From: Lanius collurio
Taxonomy: Eukaryota > Chordata > Aves > Passeriformes > Laniidae
NCBI GenBank assembly: GCA_020086605.1
Contig: JACBWW010000048.1
Coordinates: 4,213,102 to 4,277,101 of the forward strand
Reading direction: 5' to 3'
DNA: 64,000 nucleotides
The notes beneath the pieces are model-generated. The model worked only from the letters and a program-made list of their open reading frames with translations, was not told where the DNA came from and made no database searches. The number at the start of each line of letters is the position of its first letter. The stretch's first letter is position 1. The position numbers were made by a program, and so were the translations under genes. Positions 48,407 to 60,867 of the stretch are shown one piece after another.

Positions 48407-51071
48407 TGCAGAAATTCAGGAAAAAAAATTAAGTTTGATTTACAGCAAAGTGTTGGAAGAACTTGAAAGAAATAAAACCTTCAGAAGGGCAAAACCCGAA
48501 TCACTTAGAAGTTCCTTGGTACCATACAAGAAGTCAACTGTCCCATCTTAAAATAGGATAATTTTTATTTTCTCTTCTATGGAAGCTTTTCCTTATATCA
48601 CTAAAGATAACGAAGGGTCTTGCAGTGACTTCAGTGTGTTGAGGATCAACCAGATTGCATCCAGGAGTTTCAAATTACTTTATTAAGAGTGGAAATTGAA
48701 CTTTGAAGTTAGGTGGCAGTTGTTTGGGATATTTTTTACTTTTTTTTCTTTTTTTAATAAGCTGTATTACTTACTCTTTCTTTGTAGTTTTCTCTTCTTA
48801 CTGCTGCATCTTTCTTGTCATTGCAATGTAGGTCTCAGTTGAGCTGTGTCCTCTTTTATCAGTTTCTCAGAAGGTGGCTATTACTTAAGGGTAATCCTAT
48901 TTATTCTAATAGTTATTCTTTCACAAAAAGTAAGTTTCTCTTCCTTCCATTAATTTGATTTTACACTCTTCCATATGCAGTTGGTGACAAAGGTTGTCAA
49001 TATCATTTTGTTAGTTTCAGTCCATTATGACTTTTACATATTAGGAGTAAGATTCCATTGCTTCTAGCAATTTATTCTACCAATTTATACTTGTGCATTA
49101 TTTACAAAGTGTTTTAGCATTGTGAACAACAATGTAGAGGCCAACAATGAAAAAAAAAAACAGTCTGAGAAAGAGAGTGAATAATTAATGGTTTTGATTA
49201 TGTGTAAATTGCTTCTTATGTTGTCCAGAAGTCTGTTGCTCTTATGAGTGTGGAAAGAGGAAACATAGGAGAGGAGATCTCAAGGTCTGGTTACTTGTAA
49301 AAATCACCATAGGAAGTATTGTGGAAAGCTCACAGTGAATTTATAGGTCTCCAGTGAAAAGGGATTCTGTTTATCCAGTCTCTAAAACAAAGTATATAGT
49401 GTGTACTCTTATTTTGCTCTTACTTTGCATTCTCAGGAACCTGCTAGAATAGGTTCTTGAGAAGCTTGGATTGCAGCTGATGTGTGTTCCTGACTTAAAT
49501 CCCACTAATATTCAGGAATCAACAAATGAACTTAAGAGAACACCAGTTTCTCTAAAAAAAACGTATAACTTAATTGTCTGAAAATATGTTAATAAAATAT
49601 TTGTATACTCTTCATGTCCAGGAGATAAATATAACTACTACTATCATATAAATGCCATCAGTTTCATAACTTTCAGTCTCAGTGATATTTAAGAAAATAT
49701 CCTAGGCAGTTGAGATGGGACTGGATCGTTCTGCCCATCTGAACCCTGTGATCCAAAGGGGCCCAACTCTCTATTTCATAGACAGACAATATTTATTTCC
49801 TCATCTTCCCTTCACATACATATGGCAGCAGAATGTGAGAAAATTAAGACTGTGTGTTACAAATTACAACATTATCCGGAACCTTCTGAGGTTGTAGTTA
49901 AATTTGTCTCTGGCAAAATGGAAGGTGTCTGGCTTCCCTTACAAATGTCTAGAGCACATCCTTCAGTAGTTTTAGGAATGGAGCAAGACTTACTTTCACA
50001 CACAAAAAAATATATTGATGGCTTGGCTAAATCTTCCAGGAATTTAAACCCCCCACATTTTAGTAATTATGTCTTATTTGGAAAACAATGCTTTAAACAA
50101 CGGAAAATAGTGTTTTCTAAAATAGAACAAGTTTCCAGACATCAAAACCTTTGAAAATAAGTTCTAGAGGGTTCAAAAAAATACTTCTAATCCTCTCATC
50201 CATAACAGCTCGCCACACACTTAAACATTTCAACACTCATACCCTTTTCTGCCATTAGATAGGAAACCTGTAATATTTGTATCTGTCAAGTTTATATTTA
50301 ACTTTCCCTCTTAAATAAAATGCTTACATCCTTTTATGTACATTTTAAGGTTTTAATATGAAGGATCAGAGTTAAGGAGAAAACTGAACTTTGAAAAGAT
50401 GAATAATTGCCGCTTAATGAAAAGGAGGATTGCTCTTTCCCCATAAAAATGTACGTTGAACCAAAACCACAAACCTGTTGAATATGAAAGCAGATTTTTG
50501 ATCAATAACTTATATGCCTGGGTTCAGTGGGATAATATGAAGATTTCTGATAGACATATTTTGTTTCTCTGGAATAGAGACATTAAATAGAAGACAAATA
50601 CTTGCAACTGAAATCATGTTGAGATTTGTCTTATAATTTGGAGGAAGAAAGTTAAGATTCTACCACTTTCTGTTGCATAAGATGTTTCATGTTGAAAGAA
50701 CTATTTCCCTGTCAAAAACCTGTTTCCATGTCTCCTAACCAGTTCATGTGGATCAATTATCAATAGGAAAAGTCTATGACTTTTTGTTTATCTGTGTATT
50801 TTTACTTGAAGGCAAAGATTAACTTTTAAGAATATCAGCTGTATAAATCCTGAAGTGATTACATATTCATTGCAGTTGAAGAAGGATGGTTAGAAGTCTG
50901 ATCAAAAATTTAAGTCATAGAGATGTAAAAATTCTGACAAATCTCAGAGAAACAAGATTGCAGTAAAAACCTTTTTGATACCTGAAGTCTACAGTCTAAA
51001 TTAAACTTTCAGTATGTAACAGCCAGAATAAACCATAAAATGATAATCCTTTGAAAATATAAAATAAAATT
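48407..51071. other. AT-rich noncoding DNA
   Basis: A 110-codon + strand frame at 49822-50154 has no recognisable domain (see findings). No repeat family is recognised. Confidence 0.55.
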
Positions 51072-51196
51072 TAAAAACCCAAACAACCAAAACCAATGAA
51101 GCAAAACAAACCAAAAAAAAAAAAAAATCCCAAACCCCCTAAACCAAAACTAAACCTGAAAAAAACCCAAACAAACAACCAACAACAGAAAAAAAA
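51072..51196 (+). repeat. A/C-rich low-complexity tract
   Basis: About 125 bases are nearly all A and C, including an A14-15 run and blocks such as CCAAACCCCCTAAACC. A minus-strand frame through it is a by-product of low complexity. Confidence 0.85.
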
Positions 51197-54100
51197 TCAG
51201 AATTTTTTTCATTCTTTGGCTTCTTTTTAGTAAGACACACAGTCCTGAAACTTTCTTCTGACTTTCTACAGTAATACAGTAATGCCCTGCATTTTCCATT
51301 TTTTTTCCATACACAGGTATAAAATGCTTTACAAAGACAAGGCATCCTGAGTGGCTTCCTTCTACAAGGAATTGACTGAGGTTAACTATGTTACATTTCA
51401 ATCTTCTTGCAGAATGAGCTGAAAATCTGCATGTAACCATTTCCCCCACGTATTATTTGTGTTTCCAGCCTGTTGCATGATTGTAGGAAATACTGCCAAG
51501 TGCTGTTCCCTTGCATGTCCCCAGGCCCTGTCAGAAATGGAAAGGCTATTTCTCAGTGGAGTTCTGGGGTTAAATATTTTAATACAGCAGGAATAAAATT
51601 AAATTAAAATAGCAGGGCACAGGAAAAAAACATGGTGTTTGTGGAAAAAAAAAAAGAAAAGATGAATTTTGCTGCACTTTTTCAGTTCTTTTCCTAGGAC
51701 CATCTTCATCTTTCAAATAATTTCATTATCAAGGCCTCAAGATGAGCTCTTATATATGAAGCAGAAGGAAAAATCTGTCTGTTTCCATTTATTATTATAA
51801 TTTGTTGGCTTCTTTTCAACATTGATAATGTCGCTAGTCAGTACCAGCATATATATATGTTTGGAAATACTACAGTGCAACCAGGACTATAGAGGTTGTT
51901 TCATAAAGCATATAATATCAAAGTATTCTTATGGCAAATTTTCAGAGAAATTTTGGAAAAAAATTCAAGTAATTTAAATTTGATGGTGATATATCCTCAA
52001 GGCCAAGAATGTCCCACTCCCTCCTTTCTTTTCCTATAGGAATTAGAAGTGAAAATAAATATGTACTTTTAGCACCACCTGATAAGTATCAAACCTCTTA
52101 CTAAATTACTACTCAGTTTGATAATTTAAAGATCTGATGAAGCAAAAACCTTAACACTTACTTTCGGAAGTTCTCTAAATTTTAGAATTAAAAAAAAGTA
52201 TTTATTAGTATAACCCCACATAAACAGATTTTCTCAAAAATTTTCTGTTTTTTCTTCATTAAGATGGAATTATTTTAATTTTAAATAATGTAGCAATTGA
52301 TTTATGGCTATATAGAGATTGATTTTTAATTAAGCCCCATTGTCTGAGGGAATATTTTCAGAGATGCTGTTTTGAAAAAAAATATTTTGATGTGGTTTTT
52401 ATGTTTGGTTTTCATATTTTTCCTACAACAAAAAAAGAAAAGTTTGGGGGTTTTTGGTATTTTTTTTCAATTATTCTGTGAAAATGTGTCTTCCACTGAG
52501 AAATAATGGCTAAAATGTTCTTCCCCTATCCCACCTCTTTTTCCTGCATCATATTAGTTTTTCTCACAGCTCAATTTCTACATGACACCAGTGGTTCAGC
52601 ATATATTCCCAAGACAAGGGTGATTACATTGTTTACATGTTTCTATATTTGATGGTATTTATCTCAGGAGCAATCTTTTTGGAAATAATTGAACTTTTGC
52701 TGTTATCAGCAAGGATGCTTGAAGCATCTTCAAACACAGCAGGGCATCCTTCTGCTGAGGAGCTGCCCTTACAGTACAGCACTGCAGCTCTGGAGGCTCT
52801 GATTCTGTGTCAACACACACCTGTCTACCTTTGGTAAGCAGCCCTTGCTTCGTTACTGAACTACCACACTGAAAAGAATAGAGGAAACTCCTTGTAATCA
52901 CATAGCTAGCAGCATTGAACAATTTAATTAAAATTCTTCAAAATAATCCTAATTATCATCAAACTCTATGGCATTAAACTGGATATAATTGTACCATTTT
53001 AGTGTTGAAGTGTGGTTAAATGCAACCACTTTTTATGTATATTTGAAGATTGAAATATGTATGTTTATATTTATATATAGGGGTGTGTATGTAGATATAT
53101 AGATAGATAAAGATATATAAACAAAAAGATTTCACTAGTTTACGAACCCAAATTTTTTTCCAGTACAAACTATCAGCAATTAATTCTTCCTCAAGGCACA
53201 TAATTGCCAATTGATTCCACTCTAAATCCTAGAAAATTACCAGTCTATTCCTTTAACTACAAGTTTAAAGAGGTCTTTTTACCTTCTTGTCAATACTTTA
53301 TCCAGTTATGTATTGCTTCACCCTTAAGTACATCATGCATAAAGGGATTGATTATTTTGGGTACAGACAACTGTACTGTAACTGTCCATATGCAGCTAAA
53401 TGACTAGAAGAGAATGTATCAGCATTTATAACTTTTTTTTTTTTTCTGTAGTATTAAGTTCACTCAACATTACTGTCATGGACTTTGCAGCTTTTTTGTT
53501 CGGGCAGACCTTGGGATAAGAAAGCAAGATTCTGGAGCTCCATTCTGTCAAACTTCCTCTACCATATGAGTCCATTAACTGTGCAGCTGGAAATTACCTG
53601 GTAAAAGCCATGATACAGAAATCTCTCAGAGAGAAAGGAGCAGGTTAAATGGTTTATTCAAAGCAGAACTGCAAACATTTAACATGCTAAATATTCTATG
53701 AGAGTTTTAGTAGTTACATCTGCTGGTCTTCATTTCTGTACTTGAACCAAAATTTTAAGGATCAAATTCCAGAGAAACATAAGAAAAAAAAATAATAATA
53801 ATACAAATTTCACCAAAGGATGGATTCAGAATTGCTGAAAATTCTGAATTGTTTTACTGAAATCATTATTGATCCCTGATTTCAGTTTTCAGTCAGGGAA
53901 ATACTGCTTGCCTCTCCCCTTCCATTACATTTAACAAGAAACTTAATGCAATAAAGTATTTGTCTGACTTTTGTATGTTTGAAACAGCACTTCTCTTTCT
54001 TGCCCCACAAATTTGATGGGACTCTCAAAAATTGAAGCCAAGAAAGATACTAATTTGCTCAGACATAACCATTACAAGCTTCAAATATAGCTTATAAATT

Positions 54101-54330
54101 GTATATAATTTGAAAGCTTTACTGGGATGGTATGCACCTGCAAATTGTTAACTAACACCCACAGACACGTTTTATGGCTCATACTCTGGTCTTTTAACAA
54201 CTCACACTGCAGGCAGCTGGAAGTGTCTAAGAATGGTGAATGCTTGAAATTTGTCCTAAGTGGTGTTGATATTACACTGTCTGAAAGATGCAACAGTTTC
54301 TCTTCTCTTTAAGAAGTTTTCTTTTTTGAA
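51197..54330. other. AT-rich noncoding DNA
   Basis: No repeat or gene is recognised. A 66-codon + strand frame at 52637-52837 begins with a hydrophobic stretch but has no support as a gene. TA/GATA-rich simple sequence lies around 53070-53115. Confidence 0.6.
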
Positions 54331-54486
54331 ATTTTGGGGTTTTGGGGTTTTTTTGGTTTTTTTTTGGAGGTGTGTGTGTTTTGGTTTTATTTTATTTTTT
54401 TGTTTTGTTTTGTGGTTTGTTTTTTTTTTTTTTTTGTTTTGTTGTTTGGGGTTTTTTTTGTTTGTTTGTTTTTTTTGTTCTTTTTA
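54331..54486 (+). repeat. T/G-rich low-complexity tract
   Basis: About 155 bases of T with G runs: TTTTGGGGTTTTGGGG at the start, later repeats of TTTTG and TTTG and T runs of up to 16. It is the reverse-strand counterpart of the A/C-rich tracts elsewhere. The G4T4G4 start could form G-quadruplex structures. Phe-rich frames crossing it are artefacts. Confidence 0.9.
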
Positions 54487-57400
54487 AGGAATAGTGCCTC
54501 ATACCCAATACAACAGAAAAACAAAAACAGATAAAGCAATATCTCTGGGACTGCAAATCACAGCCAACAATACAGCTGCAAAGTTATAAAACAGCCCCAG
54601 AGGACTGATGATTATCATTACCCGGCATCCTTCCAGACTTAATGGCCTCCTCCTCACTGAAAAAAAGAAAAGCTAAAATGTGTTACATTGTTGTTTCTTT
54701 TTGGATAACTCCAGTGCATCTGGATGAATGGAAATACTGAAGCTGCAGGAGTTTTTGGGTAGGTAACCACAATCTTCTGCTATAACAATAATAAGGCTGA
54801 ACTACATAAGGATTTTACATTCATTTACATGACAAAACAAAACAAAAAATCATTCTGGGTTCTACTGGCAAAAAACTTAAAAAAACCAACCATCACTTAT
54901 TTGCACATAAAACTGGAGTCCTTAAAGTGATAAACATCTATTAGTTTGTTCCTATAGAAATAGTCTATTAGAAGTCTAGATTGCCAGATTTTTTTTCATG
55001 TCATATCTAAAATGTAGTAAATAAATGCATACATAATAGATGTGACATTTTTATTAAACTGTATAAAACCAGTAGCAGATCTGACTGCAAAACTCCCACA
55101 GGTTTTGTTTTGCAAATCTGTTAAACATGCATTTTGAGTTAATTTGGACACAGGCATTCCATATGTATATTTGCAAACAAAGACTCACATAGAAAATTCT
55201 TACTGAAACAGTAAATCTAACTCACCTAATCTTTAAACAATGAAATAGGAGTATCTTATTTTTTTCCCTCAGAAGTTTGGAACTTTAGAGTTTTTTAGAA
55301 ACCTGTAAATAGATATCTAGAATTTGAAAGATAAATCTATCACTTTTATTGCATGTGATAGTTTTAAAGATGCTACAAAACATTGTGATTATTTCAAACA
55401 AATACATTTTTCTACTTGAGTAATATTTTTTTTTCTCATAAAAAGATGACTCAGGAAAATGACATACTGAATAGATGATAACCCCTTGAAAATCCAAGAC
55501 GAGAAGTTCTCCCTGCATCCTACAGAACCATCTGAGACAGAGCAGAGAGAAAAACAGGAAGCAAGAAAGAGTAGATGACAGCCCACTTAACCTGAATAAA
55601 AGTGGTAATGTTTCTGCCTTTTAAGGTATATTCTGTAATAAAGGTCTGAGTATGTCTAGCATATGGAAAACTTTGTCTTTCCCAACATTTTACAGTCACA
55701 CCACTGAGAACCTGTTGTGCCACTAGTACTTCCAGATGAGAATAAAGTAGTAACCTTCTGTGACTTTTATTTGCTTTGTTGGTTGGGGATTTTTTTGTAA
55801 CAGCTTTGGAACTGGCAATAGCAGGAGGTTTGCTTTCATTCCAACTTGCTTTAAATGCTCTCTCAGTTTCTGATGTGGTAAGACAAATTTTTGTATCTTA
55901 AATGCACTTGGTAAATCCTTGCCTATCTGTTCAAATTGCCCCTCCCCCTCTACATAGGAAGCTAACCAACGCCGAGCAAATGCTTCCAACTGTCTTCATA
56001 CTGGGCCAGAGGTCATCCCAATCGGAAAACAGGGGCTTCAGATGGTATTTCCTTTACGCCAGCTAATTGCAACCATATGCTTTTTGTGACAGAAAGGGAG
56101 GTATGTAAGTATCAGACCCATTAGCCAGGTTAATTGCTATTTCCACAGCTGATACTCTCTGTGTAGCTTTTGTCCTGCATTTTAGCACAGTCTGTGCTGC
56201 CTGGTTTTAATTATTTTCTTGTTGCTTCTGCCCTGTTTTCTGTTTATTTCAAGCAGTGATTTGTAAGATATGGAGATTCAGCTTTTTATGTCTGAAAGTG
56301 AGAATATTTTTCTTCTACCAAATCTTGTCAGGCTTTTTCTTAGATTTTCCCTGCTGTTTCCTTTGTTAGTATGGATGATTTGGAGCATAAACAGCAGAGA
56401 AGCCAGGATGATCATAGGAAAGACATAACATTTATGCACCCACTGGGGATGATGAAGAAGAATTTCACAGTTCATCACTAACATTCTCCTTGGCCCACTC
56501 AGTGAAGGAAATCTAGTGACCCAGATGGTAACTTTGGCGTATCTGATGTGTACATCGAGGAAAATAAATTTCAGAATTTATTTCAGAAAATAAAAATTAT
56601 GTCTGTGAAGCCCATACTGAACATCAGCTTCAGAGAGTTCTGAATTTGCCCGTTTTGTTCCAGCATTTTCTGAAGACACTTCCAGCCTTTCGAGAGGTAA
56701 GGACTTCCCTTTTTCCAAACTATGAATGCCAGGGAGGATCCACAGGATCAAGGCAAGCAGGATTTGCTCCACATTAGTAGCCTGATGCACATGAAGTGAA
56801 ATCCACATTCTTCATCTTGCCTTTTGCCGCCTGTACTCGGCATGTTGTCACTCAGTCATTAACTTAAAAAACTAACATGAGACAAACAAGAACCTCCAGA
56901 ATAAATGAGTTGCCATAAGAAAACAATTAAAAAGTCACCTGTTGTGAAAAAAACATATTTAATCTAACATGGGTAAAGAGACCACCCAGGATTAGCCAAA
57001 ACTTGTGTTTTTCTTTCCCCCTCCTCTCCACAAGCCTGTTACTTGCAATACAGGTGCATTTATATGAATGACTTATTGTGAAGGGTTGGAATGATGATCT
57101 CATCTCATCTTAACAGATTTGACTTTCTGGATACTACATAAAATGATAAACAGTGATTAGCTAACAAACACATTTTTTAACAAATTGAAAAGATGGAGCA
57201 GGAGCAGATAGCAATGTATTTGTGTTTTAAAGCATATCTTTATTTTAAAACCAACCCATAGACATTAAAATATGAAACTTTACTTCTAAAAACAATGTGC
57301 ACAGAATTATCTTTACTCAGGTAGGTAAAACTAGCACACTCTTGTGATAAAAACTTCCAAAATTATCTTAATCAAAGTAGATGAGCCCAGCACAATTTTG

Positions 57401-60400
57401 TGATAGAGACTTCAGGATCAAGCCCCTGAAAATTCAAGTAGATGGCAAAATTTAGTATTAGGACTATAAAAATTTCAGTAATAAATAATTTTTGGACACT
57501 AACATGGTTGTAGTAATGTCAAATGAAATTAATTTTGTTGAAATTTAACCCTTAAACAAAGACCTATTATACATTAGAATTCTATAAAGATACATTAGCA
57601 TAAAATTACAGGTTGGTTTCCTTTGTTTTTTCCTCCAAAATTCATGCACTTTGTGTGATTTCACACATGTATGGTCTTCCACACGGAAATAAAAATTATT
57701 CTGGTGATCCAGTGCATCATTTATGAATATAAAGTTCTGTCCAAATTTATTTTCTTGTCTAGAAATTTTGTTGACAACTCATCATTAAGACTGTCCTGCT
57801 GTCCTTCAGTGCTGGGCAGTTTTGTTAGCTGGAGGTTGTCGCAAAAATCAAGTTAATCCCTCCCCCTTTCCATATATATTTCGCTGAGCTACAGCTTTGT
57901 ATGCTATACAACAACTAATATGTTCTAGACAGATCTATCGCTACTTATCACTGGGTTTGTTCCTGACTTTCCACCAGAAATGCCTTCTTTTAGATGGTTC
58001 TTCCTTTTCTAGTTTCAACACTCGAAGAAAAAATTCTCATCTAATGTAATTTTTATGGAGTAGAAAAAAAAACAAAAAAAACCCTCAACAAAACAACAAA
58101 CCCACCTTCATTTATTTCTAAGACTAACATTGAGGTAAACTATGTGTTCTTACAAGTCTGATTAACTTCCCTCCGCTTACACCACTCATACCACAGTTTT
58201 TACATAAGCACAGAAATTAGAAAAATTATGATCTTTGCTATGCATTATTATTGTATCTTTGTGATTAGTGATAAGGATCTATCATTGGGCAAAATGATAA
58301 TTTCTTTTAGATTGAGGTGAGAGTTCATAGTTAATATGTCAGAGAACTAACTAAATTTAGATGCTTAAACCAGAGCTATATTTATTTTAGCTTAGTGATT
58401 TTAACATTTTCAAGATGTCTGTCATTCACCCTGGGGATGAGCAAGAGTTTCCTAAATTTTCATGAAAAATGGCATATGAAATTATATGAAAAATCTTTCT
58501 TTCCTGTGCGGATGGAGTGTGGAGGGAAAATCTCTTTTCTTCACACACAGCCAGTACAAGAGCCATGCAGTACCATAATGGGAGACTGAGGCCAGTGCAA
58601 GAGGGAAAGAACATGAGATGAAAGACCTAAATGGTGAATGGAAGAAATGTCAGGTTTTCTTTTCAAGAAGTTGGACCCAGGGAGAAAACCTACACATCCA
58701 TAAACAAACTGAAATGAAATGATAACTCAAAGGGAGACTGCATCTCTCCAGGCATATTGATCCAAGAACCAGTAAAGTCAGGACAAGCTGGAAAATGGAG
58801 ATGGAAGGATGGTTTGGGTGAGTCATCTGAATTCAGAAGCACAGAACATGAAAGAACAATGGAAAGTGGGAGGGCAGTTCCCACATGGAAGATGGTTCTA
58901 ATGAAAGGAAATGGACAGTGTCTGCCCCTTGGAAGTTCAGTAGAGGTGAAGAGAGATCAGACTGGGAGGTCTGAGCTGGTTTCAAAAAGTCAGTGCAGAG
59001 GGGAAAACACAGTGGAGACCATCAAACGTTGTAGAAGGCAACGGAGGACCCTGAGTATTTCATTGAATACAGTATTTCCTCAGTATCTGTAGAGCAAAAC
59101 CAAAATTCCTAAATATGTAGAAATTTCAACCTTATTCCAAACCTCAGTCCAAGAATGTGGTTAAACTGCAGGAAGCTCCTGCTTTTAAGAAGAAATTCCA
59201 TTTTAGACTCCAGCTGCCTCAGAAAGTGCTCACTGAAAATATTTGTTTATCGTAGAAGGCATGAATCGTTGAGTGGAATTTTAAAGTGTGTAAAAAAAAA
59301 GTTAAGGTGAGCGAAATATAAACTTTCAGTAACAGAGAAACTAATAATTTTGCTATAGGTTACAAAGTAAATAAATCTCATACAGGACCAGAAACAGACT
59401 TAGTACTTCAGTCATGGAATATTCACCTGCAACACTGGATTTCCCTTAATTGTTAGAAACCAATTTTGATTATGACAGTTATGATGTTAATAGATAGGAA
59501 AAAACTTCTTTCATTGAAAATAACTTAGGTGAACAGTTTAGGACGTATGAGTTACAAACAATTCATTTAAAAATTAAACATAAATATTTCTGTTTGTTTG
59601 GTATCTATATAAAAAGAGAGTCTTTAGACAGTCTTTTACCAGCTCACTTTTGAGAAGTTAATTTTTACATCCACAACTCAGTCAGAGGCTGCAATTTTCA
59701 ATGGTCTTTGAGTCTGAGAATTTGATGTGACAAAAGTTTTGCCATAGACTCAGGTGGTAAAATTGCATTTACATTTTCTGTAAATTATGATATAAATAGC
59801 AAAATGATCCTTTCTGACAGCTGAAGATCCCACCTAAGGTGTTTCCATGATTATTATTTATTCACTCAAAAGTATTTCCTATTGCTTAGTGGTTTTAATT
59901 TGCTGGATATGTTCTATTTGAATTGAAGTTGACTGAGGAGAGACTTGCCTTACTACTGGCAAGGTTCACTGTCATTTCTGGATAGAGATGAGCCAAATGC
60001 AGAACTTCATATCCAAATATTTCCAATATCAGAGAAAAAGGATCAAATGTGAACACTATGTTCTAACCCACCACTGTGGCTTTGATCCTGGATCAAATAC
60101 AAAATTAAAATGGGCCTTTTATAGCTCCAGTTTGGACATAACCAAATTCTGTTTTCATCAGATTGTGCTCCAAGAAGGAAGAACTTGTGAGTTTGCCACT
60201 GTTATGTATGAAGACAATCTTGCAACCCAACATTAATTTTTTTTCAAAGACAAGCTCTAAACCATACCCCAAACTAATGTAGATTTGAGTCTGACTTCTT
60301 TATTTTACCTATATCTAGTGCTCATAAAAGTGTGTTTCTGAATAATTATTTTGATTTTGTCATACATTAGATTAATTGCTAATACTTTTTTTGCAAAAAA

Positions 60401-60531
60401 AAATTGTGAAAATAACCCCCAATGCCATGTGTTGGAATGCTATGTGATGCACACACGTTAGTGATCCTTCTCACTCATCTGTAAGGTACCCAATTTGAAC
60501 AACAAATAAAAGAACAAAAATAAAAAAGAAC
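54487..60531. other. Mostly AT-rich noncoding DNA
   Basis: A cluster of short minus-strand frames spans 55723-56808, and a purine-rich 111-codon + strand frame lies at 58757-59092 (both under findings). Neither matches a known family. No transposable element is recognised. Confidence 0.45.
58063..58107 (+). repeat. A/C-rich low-complexity tract
   Basis: AAAAAAAAACAAAAAAAACCC, then CAACAAAACAACAAACCCACC: A and C only apart from one T. Confidence 0.8.
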
Positions 60532-60560
60532 AAAAAAAAAAAAAAAAGCCCCCCCCCCCC
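60532..60560 (+). repeat. A16-G-C12 double homopolymer
   Basis: Sixteen A are followed by one G and twelve C. It lies at the end of an A-rich stretch with scattered C and G. Runs this long commonly vary between individuals and between sequencing reads. Confidence 0.9.
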
Positions 60561-60814
60561 ATTACCTCTTTCCCTAACAAAAAGGCTAAGAATTTAATTT
60601 TTCCTCCACTATGCTGGGAGAGCTCCAAAAACCAGAAGCAAATGAGGGACAAGTATCAACAGAGACCACCAGCAAACTGCTGCTGCAATGTGAAACCACT
60701 CATAAGAAGAAAAAAGTCTGCTCCTCCCCAGTAAAAATTTGTGCTAACATAAAAACAACCAATAAACACTCCCAGAAAAGTAAATATTCAATCCAAAAGT
60801 ACTTAATAACTAAA

Positions 60815-60867
60815 GAGAAGATGGAGAGAAGATGGAGAGAAGATGGAGAGAAGATGATGGAGAGAAA
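60815..60867 (+). repeat. 11-bp tandem repeat, (GAGAAGATGGA)n
   Basis: Three full GAGAAGATGGA units and a fourth with an ATG duplication stand head to tail. It is a polypurine-rich minisatellite. The glutamate/arginine-rich frame over it (60611-60880) is a consequence of the repeat. Confidence 0.9.

Noticed and set aside
52637..52837. 66-codon frame with a signal-peptide-like start
   Set aside because: A hydrophobic start is common in T-rich DNA. No splice sites, family match or regular promoter were seen.
54260..54534. Phe/Leu-rich frames suggesting a membrane protein
   Set aside because: They are direct translation of the T/G low-complexity tract.
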